Of a DNA stretch of 64,000 nt, positions 48,195-60,100 are shown piece after piece (position 1 is the first letter of the stretch; each line of letters opens with the position of its first letter). The notes beneath the pieces are model-generated. The model was not told the origin of the DNA and made no database searches. It saw only the letters and a list, made by a program, of their open reading frames with translations. Position numbers and translations under genes: made by a program. The stretch is from Lingula anatina (lineage: Eukaryota; Brachiopoda; Lingulata; Lingulida; Lingulidae). The stretch covers positions 437,541 to 501,540 of the forward strand of contig NW_019775391.1 in assembly GCF_001039355.2 (NCBI RefSeq), given 5' to 3'.

Positions 48195-49647
48195 TTAGTC
48201 AAGCTGTAAAAAAGGAAATATGAAACATTTTATTATCACTTCTCTACGGTGTGAAGGTCTATGTCCACATACATGCTTCTTATTTAATTAAATTGTTTAA
48301 GTTGCCACTAAGTAGAAAAACGATTTTTTATTAAATCTTCAAGTGTGCAGGTCAATGGATGTTTAGATCACCTTTTACACAGTCTTTACTCACTTATTTT
48401 ACTTGAAACTTTCTATTTAAAATCTTTGATCTATGTTAAATAGTAGTTGCTAATACAGAACAATGTAATATTTGAAATCGGACTTATAAGAACAGATGTT
48501 CAAAGCCATTAGGCAAATAAAACCCATAAAATTTCAAATCAACCCATTTATTATAGATGTGTTAACTATGAACCATAGCTATGCTTGCATAACTAGGAAC
48601 TTTGGTAACTGCAAATTTATTGGAATTTCTCTCTGCCTTGATAAAGTCAATATTCCTATGTTTCAGTTAATACCAAATGAAAATCTTTTACACATGGTTA
48701 GTGTAACTTCAAAGCCCAATAGTGGTTAGACTTATACAGTAAGAGCTTAATGACAATGTAGTTAAAGATGTGCTAGATTTATCTGCCTACATCAAATAAC
48801 CTGTCCCTACACTTAGATTTGCCGTTTTATTCTAATTTTAAAGCAATATCTTCCTGTACATTTCAAAAGGAACAATCAGCATCAGTTACATTCTTAACGG
48901 TCAAAACTGGGAAACTATGTAGGAACAAAAATTGATTTTGGGAAATTTTCAAATGTGTCAAGTTCACTTCAAACCCCATCCGTGTTTCTGCAAAGTGACT
49001 TAACACCGCCAAATCCTCACCTTCTTGAATCCTATGTCTGCAGAATATTCTCTAAAGCATCTTCTGCACATGTTCAGACCATATTTTCTGATCAAGCCGT
49101 GGTGATTAGAACACACTCGGCTGTAATGTAAATAGAAACGAGGTTAACAATATACTACACACAGCAAACAATGCAATATTTTGGCTTTGAAGTTTGGAAT
49201 TCGTCACGTTTTTCTAACATACAAGTTTCCTCTGAAAAGCATTATCAAGCATTCAGAAAAATGGCGTGGATGCACATTAGTGTATTCCGAGTATGGTTTT
49301 AAAGCAATGTGTGATACTTTTATTTAAGTCTATCTATGACAATGAGTTATTTCATCTTTATTTTATCGTTACATGAATAATGAATAAACAGGAGTAAGGG
49401 ATATAAAATCGTTGCCAAGCTGGTATCTAACACTCCTTCTAGACTGCCAGCAAATTAATATAAAACATTCCGAATAAATCCTTTGAAATTCGACGTTTAT
49501 CACATAAGACACTGCGATAATCACTATAAAAAGGATGTCAACATATTCAAGTTACTAAATACAATTGTATAATTCGTTTACTTACCAAGTGCGGGAGCCT
49601 GGGCCGAATTTCTTTGGGTGCGAGTTCCACACGTTAGCAAAACCCAT
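48195..49647 (-). CDS. RPS29: Small ribosomal subunit protein uS14 (RPS29), complete, three exons
   Basis: Minus-strand exons 49647-49586, 49120-49021 and 48203-48195 (TAA 48197-48195) join to 56 aa, the same length as human RPS29. The protein shows the family pattern: a W[12 protein letters not shown] N-terminus, a C-x2-C...C-x2-C zinc ribbon (CRVCSN, then NMCRRCF) and an IGFKKLD end. It is a cytosolic 40S subunit protein near the mRNA path. The last exon carries only Leu-Asp-stop. The ATG context GCCGCCATCATGG is a strong start. This gene is too short and split to appear as one open frame, so it is easy to miss. A poly(A) signal lies at 47978-47973. Confidence 0.97.
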
Positions 49648-49672
49648 GATGGCGGCTGACGAAAAGAAAGAG
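49648..49672 (-). promoter_or_regulatory. RPS29 5'UTR with 5'TOP-like start
   Basis: On the minus strand the ATG is preceded by CTCTTTCTTTTC (49672-49661) and then GTCAGCCGCCATC. A C followed by an unbroken pyrimidine tract about 25 bases before the start codon is the 5'TOP signature of ribosomal protein mRNAs, which couples translation to mTOR/LARP1 signalling. The exact start base is inferred. Confidence 0.7.
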
Positions 49673-49679
49673 CATGGAT

Positions 49680-51256
49680 ACCACGTTCCCTAATTTATCG
49701 AAATATAGAAATAAGAATATCAGTCAAAATACATTATAATATTGTACCAATCAGTTAAATACTGTTTATAGTTCATTGATAACACAATTTTAAAAAATTC
49801 TATGTGTTTTAAAGTGTATAAATACTTTACGACTTCGTATTCTTGAGAACAAGGTAAATTCTCCACCTAGGCAAAAGCAAGGAATGCGATTTGGACAACT
49901 AACGCAATTCGTCCAATGTACGGTTACAGGTGAATGCATTTATTTATCTTTGACATTGAAACTCTTTAAAAGCCAAAAGAAATAAAGCTGTTCGTTTTGG
50001 CCAAAATGGATTTCCAGGAGGGAAAAAACTGCGATTTTCCCAAATTTACCAGTGGTTAATAAACCCATTCCAACCTTCAAAGTTAGTCCATGTTTATGCC
50101 CCTATATAGTTTGGTTTTTTGTGTCCTTTTGGATATTTTCATAACCTGTAAAAGCCACTTTCTATTTTCTGAGATGCGTGAAACGGTTACACTATAGGCT
50201 AATTCCATTTTCGAGACTCGTGAATGCGGCGTTTTATTTAACGCCATTCGTGAAACGAAGTGATTATACCCGACGATTCATGATTTTTAGGTTTTTTCGT
50301 ATCGCATCATAGTTTAGATATAAGTAAAGTGTCATTACCGTGATTTGTGAATTGATTTTTTTATTGTGATCAATGCCTCTTCTCCCCCCCCCCTTCCCGT
50401 CAAAATGGAACCCTGAATATTGTTTCCATTCCTAAAGTTTGTTCACTTTAATACTTTATAAGATTGGCCTTTCGTATGGGGTCGTGGGGGTTGGGGCTAA
50501 GTAGAGAGACCCACTGAGGGTATTGATCATAGTTCAAGGGAAATAAAATTATCAATTTACAAATCAACGTAGATAAAACTTCATTCATATTTCATTGATA
50601 ATGCACGTCGATAATCATCCTGGAAATCACGCATCACCGGGCATAATGACTTCGCTTCATTATTTAGATACGAGTCATTCGATGATAATTTTGAGGTTGA
50701 GTTTCACATTTTGCAAAATAATACTTTCATTTTCTACTTTCGTTTTCAATATAATCGACAGTGTGACGGCCATCTACCGCCTTGACAAAAACAAAGACGC
50801 AGAAAACCCATTATACATCGGGGCTGAAAGTCCCAGACCTTTAATCTATACATTTATTGAAAAAAATATTGACAATGTGAGCGTCTGGTCACGTGAGGGT
50901 GTTTTTTTGCAGCAGGAAACCGACCTCTCTTATCTGCATAATGTTATCTATATAACACCTTTGGAACGACTCTTTGATGCAAATATATAGTAATATGTTT
51001 AAACACTATTTTTTTTTTTTACATTTGCCACTGCTGTGGTGTTAATATCAAAGTTCAGATTTGGAGAAAACAACACCTGCATTTTCAAGTGTATACAAAA
51101 TTTTAGAAAAGCACAATACAAAACCAGATTTAAAATAAGAAAGAGACTTTGACATGTTGTGGTAGTCAACACCAACAAAATATCAATACTAAATATTAAC
51201 TCTTTTACTTTTTACGGATGCTTTGGGTGTATATCATTCCATGTGTCAGCAACCAA
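49680..51256. other. Intergenic DNA upstream of RPS29
   Basis: I see no gene that I can support. A C-run lies at about 50384-50394. A 131-aa open frame at 50595-50990 has no recognisable domain, an ordinary AT-rich composition and no splice or promoter context, and I do not call it. Confidence 0.4.
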
Positions 51257-51410
51257 CAGGAATGGTAGTCCGCTAGGAACATTAGTCCGTTCTCCATTAC
51301 TTTAAACAGGTGACAATCATCCCATACACAAACCCCTATACTACGACTAACCCTAACCAGTACTAATCATACGGGACCCCGGACTTCCATTCCTAAGACT
51401 ACCATTCCTG
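51257..51410. mobile_element. 154 bp inverted-repeat element
   Basis: The left end CAGGAATGGTAGTC is inverted exactly at the right end (GACTACCATTCCTG), and the pairing continues inward with mismatches (taggaa/ttccta). No target duplication is clear. The centre includes a short 'ctaaccctaacc' run that resembles telomere repeat but is only two units. Confidence 0.6.
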
Positions 51411-51710
51411 TCATAACGGGTCACATCAACGAGTGTTTTCAGCGAGAGATAAAAACTGGGCTGGGTCGGCTTATCCAAAGCGAAGCAGGGTGACCATTTC
51501 TCTTTTCACTGTGGGGGATCTACCGCATCATCGTGTTCGCAGGAGCTTGGGGAAACGTAAGACTAGGAATGAGATGAAACGTTCTTCATCTGAACTAGGA
51601 ATTGAAATGGATGGTGCCAAATTAAAAATTCTTAACGACATAACTGTTGCCTGTTTTTTTTTATGTACATAAATGGAAGCTTGTGTAGATTGGGTGTCAG
51701 TTATAATGGA

Positions 51711-51817
51711 TTAGACCACGGTGGAAGTGAAGAACAAAAGACTCAGACGTGGTGTAACTCGCATAACAGCACGTCTAGCATGAATGGGTTATAACCCGCT
51801 AATGGACCGTGGTCTAA
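51711..51817. mobile_element. 107 bp inverted-repeat element
   Basis: TTAGACCACGGT at the left is inverted exactly as ACCGTGGTCTAA at the right (12 bp, perfect). It could be a TA- or TTA-target MITE with the duplication inside the outermost bases. It abuts the family-2-like copy that follows. Confidence 0.6.
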
Positions 51818-51839
51818 ATAACACCCCATTTCCATAGAT

Positions 51840-52033
51840 TGGATCGACCTACTTTGGATCGACCTAACTCCCTGGGGGTTCGCGCTGAATAGCTGTCAGC
51901 CGGGCGGACACGAAAGTTAATTGCCCCTTACGGCTTGTAGTGGGCGGGGACGGACACTTAAGGGGGATTATCTGACGGTAGTCTGGTGAGACTCCCCGCG
52001 GTGATAGATCGATCTAAAGTTGTGAGAATAGAC
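51840..52033. mobile_element. Foldback MITE family 2, copy c (diverged)
   Basis: The inverted blocks 'ggatcgacctaactccctggggg' (first 20 bases ggatcgacctaactccctgg) and 'ccccgcggtgatagatcgatct' follow the family-2 layout with 'ttaattgcccctta' in the centre. It is notably more GC-rich than the other copies. Confidence 0.5.
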
Positions 52034-52330
52034 CCTAAGATAGATCCCTCGTGGATGCCACATAACCCTCGCTGACTCGGGGTCTATCTAATACTTTGAC
52101 ACAGAGGCACAAGTCAAAATTCGTCTAGCACAAATTTGCAGATCTTTTACATAACCTCGTTACAAGGTACAAATAATTTGGTATTTATTTAAATAATCAG
52201 TGTATGTATACTGATTGCCGTTTTATATGAATAATTTGCGACGTTCGTCTTTTACGTGCTTAACTATAGATATTTTATTTTTATGATAACAGAGGTTGTG
52301 TTTAAAGATCAGCATGATCGCATTATTTAA

Positions 52331-53106
52331 NNNNNNNNNNNNNNNNNNNNNNNNNNNNNNNNNNNNNNNNNNNNNNNNNNNNNNNNNNNNNNNNNNNNNN
52401 NNNNNNNNNNNNNNNNNNNNNNNNNNNNNNNNNNNNNNNNNNNNNNNNNNNNNNNNNNNNNNNNNNNNNNNNNNNNNNNNNNNNNNNNNNNNNNNNNNNN
52501 NNNNNNNNNNNNNNNNNNNNNNNNNNNNNNNNNNNNNNNNNNNNNNNNNNNNNNNNNNNNNNNNNNNNNNNNNNNNNNNNNNNNNNNNNNNNNNNNNNNN
52601 NNNNNNNNNNNNNNNNNNNNNNNNNNNNNNNNNNNNNNNNNNNNNNNNNNNNNNNNNNNNNNNNNNNNNNNNNNNNNNNNNNNNNNNNNNNNNNNNNNNN
52701 NNNNNNNNNNNNNNNNNNNNNNNNNNNNNNNNNNNNNNNNNNNNNNNNNNNNNNNNNNNNNNNNNNNNNNNNNNNNNNNNNNNNNNNNNNNNNNNNNNNN
52801 NNNNNNNNNNNNNNNNNNNNNNNNNNNNNNNNNNNNNNNNNNNNNNNNNNNNNNNNNNNNNNNNNNNNNNNNNNNNNNNNNNNNNNNNNNNNNNNNNNNN
52901 NNNNNNNNNNNNNNNNNNNNNNNNNNNNNNNNNNNNNNNNNNNNNNNNNNNNNNNNNNNNNNNNNNNNNNNNNNNNNNNNNNNNNNNNNNNNNNNNNNNN
53001 NNNNNNNNNNNNNNNNNNNNNNNNNNNNNNNNNNNNNNNNNNNNNNNNNNNNNNNNNNNNNNNNNNNNNNNNNNNNNNNNNNNNNNNNNNNNNNNNNNNN
53101 NNNNNN
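52331..53106. other. 776-base assembly gap
   Basis: A run of N. The left edge ends in 'atcagcatgatcg', a 13-base match to the repeat at about 3479-3491, so a dispersed repeat may have caused the gap. Open frames crossing it are meaningless. Confidence 0.99.
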
Positions 53107-53171
53107 AAAAAAATGCAAAATGGATAACGAAATGAAACTGTAAGATACACCTTTGGTTTGTGTCAGAGAGC

Positions 53172-53175
<4 letters not shown>

Positions 53176-53210
<35 letters not shown>
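53176..53210. repeat. (GT)n microsatellite
   Basis: About 17 GT units lie just right of the gap, followed by a GA-rich tract. Thr-His repeat frames on the minus strand come from this tract. Confidence 0.95.
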
Positions 53211-53211
<1 letters not shown>

Positions 53212-53276
53212 TCGTGAGAGAGTGAGAGAAAGAGAAGAAAAAAGTAAGAACCGCCACACAAGACACATAACATGTT

Positions 53277-53348
53277 CCACATTGCTATTATGAGGAAGGA
53301 ATTGAAGGACTGTACCACATTGCTATTATGAGGAAGGAATTGAAGGAC
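53277..53348 (+). repeat. Tandem duplication, 38 bp period
   Basis: The 34-base block starting 'ccacattgctattatgagga' at 53277 is repeated exactly at 53315, with a 4-base spacer. It lies near the gap edge, so it could also reflect an assembly error. Confidence 0.9.
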
Positions 53349-53991
53349 AGCGATAAAAAATTTATATGACAAATACCATACAGTAGAACGCCGTTGACTT
53401 TTCAACTTTTATATACATTGAATTGCTACAGTGCAATTTGAATATTTGAAAGACATTGTTATAAAATATAACTTGAGTAAATTATTAACAATAGGACAAA
53501 AGGATTAAATACAAAATAAGGGTCAAACAATTTCTTAGAAGCCTTCTAGTTTAAGGTGAGATATATATTGCCTTAAATGCTTCTTTACCTACATTGCTGG
53601 TAGTCTAGTAAAGGCTGTATCACACCAAGCGTAAAGAAGTATGTATGAGTATTGTTTTTGATACTATATTTGCACAACTTGGAGCGTATGAAATCCCCCT
53701 TTCGTATAAAAATGAATATCTAAAGCAACGCATGAAATTCTTTAACATGCTCAAAAATTTGCCTGCGTACTCGAGACGTGTATTACCAAGCCTAACGAAC
53801 CTCACTGCGTTGGGCATTTTTTTTTTCTGAAATGTTAGCGCCATACGCTATGTGGGAGAATACCCCAAGATGTGGTGACCGTTCGAACCGTTGACAACAC
53901 GTATGGCCTCGTGCAACTGTTCCATTTCTTTTATCAGTTTTACACGAATTAAAATACCTCGCGAGCCACAAAAAGCAGTAGGCTAACTTAC

Positions 53992-54064
53992 CTTCAGAAT
54001 CGGCGAACATGTCAATAAGGAGCACTGTCACCAAAAGCAAAGCGACCAAGGTTTTTTTCTCCAT
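53992..54064 (-). CDS. First coding exon of an unidentified secreted protein (signal peptide)
   Basis: On the minus strand, ATG at 54064 opens 24 codons: Met-Glu-Lys-Lys, then a 14-residue hydrophobic core rich in Leu and Val, then a polar end (Phe-Ala-Asp-Ser-Glu). A consensus donor GTAAGT follows at 53991-53986 in phase 1. A TATA box sits 67-75 bases upstream of the ATG. This is the usual architecture of small secreted peptides: a signal peptide on exon 1 and a phase-1 intron. The mature part is not seen. It may lie in or beyond the 776-base gap. If the donor is not used, the frame runs on to a stop at about 53792, adding a tail of about 65 residues with several cysteines. I do not recognise the family. 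Confidence 0.55.
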
Positions 54065-54130
54065 CTTGCTAGTTTGCACCACACGGCAATCGTTTGAACA
54101 GAAATGTGAATTTTCCGCGATCTGACGACT

Positions 54131-54139
54131 CTTTTTATA
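54131..54139 (-). promoter_or_regulatory. TATA box for the signal-peptide exon
   Basis: TATAAAAAG on the minus strand would place the start site near 54108, giving a 5'UTR of about 45 bases before the ATG at 54064. The spacing is right for a TATA-driven promoter. Confidence 0.55.
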
Positions 54140-57100
54140 GGCACAGCTCAGCCCCACCCAGCTTAGGTGACTAACACGAGTGAACAAGAAGAGAAGAGGG
54201 ATCTGAACTTTGGTTGGCTGTCTGTGAGTGAACACATCGCAGAAAGTACCATGATTATAGAATGCCACAAAAAGTCACAGACCGAGAGTCACAGACCTGC
54301 CAAATAAAGACACTGAATGGACACGACAACTATGTTTGGCTTTCATAGTTGGACTCTGACAACTATTATTCACAAGAAAATAGCAAATAATTCCATTCAT
54401 ATGGTAGCAAAAATTCTCATCGCATAGATACGTGTAGAATTGTATACTTAAAAGGAGCCCTAAAGGCGTATGCGCTCCGATAACAAAAAGATCGATACAA
54501 ATGTACATACAAATGCATTTAAATATATTAGAATTATAGATCTAAGGGTTCATTTATATAAAATTAATATTATTTGCAAAACACCGAATGAATCAATTTT
54601 TGTGCAGTTGCTATATGTGAAATTTTTAAAAAATGTCATTTTTACTACAGCCGTCAGGGAACAGCATATGCTGCCCTGTAAATCTAGAGAATACATGTAG
54701 CAGTGAACCCATTTAACTGTAACAGAACTAGTAATGCATTCTTCTCTTCCGCTCTTTATAAGTTTTGAAAGACATCATTTGCTCAGATAGACAATTGAAA
54801 GATCGTTGTGGTGCAAATAGAAATCATTCAGGGATATTTTCTTGAAAAAAGTTTTAGCCAAACAAAGCAATAGAGTTAAGTACCGCATTCTGTGAAAAAA
54901 TAAATCTATCCCGTTTCTGACGCACCTTACATGTTTTTAATCCGAAAATTTAATAAAAAAAATTATTAAGGAATATGTAAAGGAGAATTTAAGCTATGTT
55001 TTTAAAACCTAGGATTTAAGGTGCACCAAAGTGCACACTTTTTATATGGATATTTTTAATCCACAAACGTCCAAATATGTTCTCAATAAATGGTATTTAA
55101 CGTTAAAAACCTCACTAGGTGACGGTTTCTTGGTTTTCACTGACAGTCCATTGCGTTTGTTGAGAACCACTTTGAACACCCGAACACAATCATATCATCG
55201 TCACTACAAAATTCTTCGAATCACGACCAGCTCTAAAATGGTCGGTACTGTATTGGTTCAGTGTTGGGTGTGATTTCAACGTATCAAATCAGTGTTAACA
55301 TACTGTAATAGCTTGCCTTCTTATTCACATCACAGGCAAAATTTGACGTCAGTCTTAAATGTTATATTGAGAGATTTAACATTAAAGGACACCAGAGCAG
55401 GAGTTAAATTCAAATGAACTAGGTTCATGAATTGTAAATGAAGTAAACAACGTGTACTTTTATATAAATCGCAGGTTGACTTGTCAAAACATCTCAACTG
55501 TTTTCTTTGATTCTCTCATATATTAATGAGATAAGGCACGTGCGAAGGCCACTTGGTAATGTCGTGAGCGGTGTTGATTCTGTGGTTTTCTCTTGGTAGA
55601 AATAACAAATTATATATTTGAATTTGAATAAGAAAAAATAAAAAGAGAGAATTAGAATAGATGTAAGAGCCTAAGATAAGTAAATTGAATTTCTAATGTT
55701 TTGATACATTCTTTCTGATTCTTTAGATCATTTTATTTTGTTTTTTACTCACTTTACCTCATGGTACCTCTATCAAAGTATGATAGTGACTTTCTTGAAC
55801 TGTGACTATCTGTATTATTGTAAAATATACAGCAAAACACGTCTGAGATGAGTAACGCCGTAATGATAAAAATTGAAATGCAAACTACAAACAGAGTAAA
55901 TAGATTTATGAAATATTATTAATATGAAAATAAAAAGAAAATCGATATCAAAAACAACAAAGATGGCAACGAAGAAAAAACACATAGCTTATATATTTAT
56001 ATACAAGTTGAACGATAAATAAATCTTTGATGGTCAAAGGTGAAAAGAAGTTAAGACCAGTAAAATATCTTCTATGCAAAATGTTGCTTTTGATTAATAT
56101 AAAATAGGTAATGAACGATGAAAAAAGTACAATATTTAGAATAGTGCAGCAACATGCGCATCCGAATAATCTCCATCTTGAAAATAATGATTGTTGTGCT
56201 TATCAAAAGTGCAGATCAAACAAAAATATAAAAGAAACATCTAATTCCCTTTTTTTATAAATAGCGGTTGCAAACTACAAAATTATAAACAATACAACAA
56301 AACCAAAAGCATGAAAGATCAGTAAAATAAACGCAAACTCAAAACAAAAATCACAGCCTAGATCTCGATTCAAGGCAGAGATATCTGGCAATACTTAATT
56401 TGTAATTGTATGCGGAAACTGCGACGACTCCTAGCACCCTGTGTTTAAAATCACCAGCAGCAACTAACCTCGTCCCAGCATGCGCCCGTTGATAAAGTTG
56501 AGTACCCTAAAACTCAGGGCGGTTGCAAGGCGTGATGCATGAAATCTCGTCTCGCATGAACTAACGCGGGACCTGATGGCTTGATGCGGCCGCTACGCGT
56601 GAAAGTTCACACCTTCAGTCTACCGTTACCCCGTAGTTACATCTCGCCTCCGTCATTATCAGAATTGAAAATTTATTGACTGTCCCCGACATCCTTGACT
56701 GGCCAAGCAGAACGAGGGGGAAATACATGTGTATCAGCAACAAACCCAATTTTATGAGAATATACACGTCACGCGTAAGGAATAATACCATCTATTACTT
56801 TCCTGGCCAGTGTCTCTGCACTTGTGATAAAAAGAGAGGAAAGGTACAGACATTTCACAATATCCATTGTGTAAGAACTGCATAGGATGTTTTGATATAA
56901 ATGTGTTGAGTACAAACTGTATTTCGCCAAGAAATAAACAGAGTTTGCTAAAATAAAAGAAGGTTTAGCACAAACTTTAAGTCATGTCCAATTAGAAGAT
57001 GAGCACACATATTCATTACGTGCTAAAATATATAGTACGCTTTTTTTCACTTTTGCACAAAAAAGAGGGGTTATAGCACGCGACGCAACTGTTGTCTATA

Positions 57101-60100
57101 TGGTGTACGCTTTCTTTTAAACAAAAATATCTTTTCGAGGAAAGGTTGTTCAAAATACGTTGAAGATATTTGGCAAAGGAATAAAATGTTATTTTTTAAA
57201 ATAAAAGTCAGGTAGCATGCCTATCTGATCTGTAAGAAGAAGGAAATACCTCTTTTTTTAAATGTTGTTTTTAGTTGTGTATCTATACTTAAACCTCACT
57301 TAGACTTTTTCCTTTTTAGGTTGAATGCAGTTTTCAAATGTATTTCAGATGAGTTGTACAAGCGTGTAAAGTTATCTCAAGTTTAAATATCTGCGTGAGA
57401 TACTACTAGTTTTCTACGTGGAGATGACTGCGCACTTAAAAATCATGCCGTTTTTACTGTAAAAATCATATCTATTCAAACTCGACATGTGACAATCAAC
57501 CACTGTCGAATATACATGTATAGGCTATAAGCAGAAGTAAAGGAAATTTTCAACGAATCACATTCAAGATTTTATTCATTTATTTATTTATTATTTTATT
57601 ATAGATAGATGGATAGATATCTTTAAAATATAAACATTGTGCCATTGTAAATTGCATGAGCCCTGCAATCATGGGTTCAAAAACCTTTTAACAGAATTAT
57701 AATTATTAAGGTAAGATTAAGACCATTGGAATTAACAAACAAACTTTACCTAAACTGCATGGGTCTTCCTATACAAGGTCTTCCTAATGGATGAAAGAAC
57801 ATTTGAATGTGTTTTGTTTAATGAAGCGATGCACGAAAAACACCAATTGCCTTTGTTGTTACATATCGAAACTCTTTTTTCTTTGACAGTTAACAATACT
57901 AGGTATACGTAACTTTTTTACCTAATGATAATAGCCCAAGTGATCCAAAGTCAGGTATACAGTTTGAAAAAAGAACTCAAGAAAGAAGGCTGAAAGGCGC
58001 ACGCTGAGAGTTAGGCCTCTATGTACAGCAAATTTTTTAAGATTCCTGGAAATGGTCCCCTTTCCTCTTAATCTCACTATCTCAAAAAAAAAAGTTTGAA
58101 AAATAGTTGGATTTTGAATAATGGAGAGTGAGTGATGGTAAAAATTGGGACTTAAGAACTCGAAAATCGGTTTATCAATTGTTATTTGGCATCTATCTTT
58201 ATCCTTTTACTGTATATAAAGGTATAGCGCATAATTTATGCCTTGAATTTCGTCATACTTTGAAACTGCGATATAGGAGCGTTTTCTTACAGGGGCCAAC
58301 TGTAAATGTGTAGGTTACTTCCTTTTTATATCATTTTTGTTATTCTTAACATTTATTTTAACCCATTATTTTTACTTCTTTGCAATTTAGTCCATTTACT
58401 TTTCGATGTTATTCACGAAATACTGAACCCAAGTATTTATTTTTTTAAATCTTACAAGCTCCTTCATAATTGCTGATTCTTTACCATGATTTCTGTAATT
58501 CACCACCTTATTCTAGATCGTTATCCTCTTTTCATCGCAAGAAGACAAAGTCTGGTCATGGTAAGAACACAAGACTAACTGAATGTAAATCGCTTGTCGG
58601 AAATTTTAGAAACGCCCGAATCAGATACATTATGGATCGTGCTCCACGCTATAACCCACCTTCACCCACCACACCCCATCCCTTTGTGCTCTTCAGCGTT
58701 GTGAAATTTAAAACTCTTAATTATTCCGTGAACAAAACGGGAAGTTTCAGGGACGCAAGTCTTTATGCTGTCTATAACACGAGGGTAATGGTTGCTTTCT
58801 GTTTACCTACTGCTTGTCAGTAAATTTGGAGTATGGTTTGTGTGTTTTGAAATGGCAGTCGTGTAAAAGTCATTATAAAATGACAGGGTCAGAGGAAAGA
58901 CTCACTTCATTGTATCGTTCATCGCAAAAATCTAACGCGCTTTAAATGTAAATCGGATTATAATGGCAGCGCCGATGAAAGCACTGACAAAACCATACAT
59001 TTTGTTGATGCCACGGCCCACTTCGGTAATAATGGATTTGTAAATTGTGTCACAAAATATTGTAAGGATGAAAATTTCTGGTTATCTTGTATCTCGGACA
59101 ATAGGAATGAGAACATAATTCTCAACTGTGCAATACTTGATTACGCTTCTTCTGATATCAAAGTTCGACAGCGATAAAATTACATCCAAGAACCTGACAT
59201 AACTTTTATTATCTTTAGAATTCAACAGAAAGACGAAACAGGGCAAACCCATTCACCACTCACAGCTATAAAACAATTCATCTTAACTCTATTTTTAAAT
59301 CAGTTGAAAATATTAAAGTCCATTGTTTTTTATTACTTTCGTCTATTCTACCATTTAATCTGTTTTGGTTTTGCTTCTCATAAGCTGATAGAAGTATGTA
59401 TGCATTTCTTAATTATGGTACCTTATATGTTGGCGTATTTATCGGCTATAGCTTATTCCGCTAAATTTTACTGAAACATGCCACTTTCAAAGCTGACGTC
59501 ATTGTACTTTAATTTACCAGTTGTTTCCTTCCTTCGCATAATGGATCAGTAGAAAAGGGTACTCAGATCGGCCAATGGTGGCTCACTACATTATGTCCGT
59601 TTACTGACCAAAGTTGGGCCTTTTTTTTTTTTGTCAAAATTAGTCCTGGTAAAAAAAAAGCAACTTTATTTGATAATTCAACATGTCCATCACTTTGCCT
59701 ATTATAGGAATCCAATGCTTCTGCTGTGCCGAGCATTGTATTTAATTTTCGTACATCATTTCAAACAAAACAAGTCTCAAAACAACGATAGCCAATTCAA
59801 AATCATTAATTATAAAATCTTAACACCATTTTTTCATTTATATTCCAAATCATTTTAACATTAGGTTATTCACCCGTTCACTTGTCTATGAATCTATATA
59901 TATAATATATATATAATTTCTTCATTTATATTGTGTGGTAACCGCACTTCTAAATAAAATACATCAACAATCTTTAATCTATTTTGTACCAAAAGATATA
60001 TGTACACTTTACTCAGGGTAGCAGTTCAATACGTGTTCTCCCTCATCTGTTCGACACTTGCGTATCAGGGGCAGAGTAACAGATGGAACCGTATGATAAT

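Noticed and set aside
50595-50990. 131-aa plus-strand open frame
   Set aside because: No recognisable domain, AT-rich composition like its surroundings, no promoter or splice context. A frame of this length is expected by chance in 14 kb of intergenic DNA.
51336-51360. Telomere-like 'ctaaccctaacc'
   Set aside because: Only two units within an inverted-repeat element, so not a telomeric array.
52223-53280. Open frames of 275-347 aa spanning the gap
   Set aside because: They are almost entirely unknown residues from the 776-base N run, and the rest reads through microsatellite DNA.
53792-54268. 158-aa minus-strand frame starting at 54268
   Set aside because: Its first third translates the TATA box and promoter. 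The plausible coding part begins at the ATG at 54064 and leaves at the donor at 53991.
58470-58823. 117-aa plus-strand open frame
   Set aside because: I could not match it to any family, there are no flanking exons, and codon use looks like non-coding DNA.
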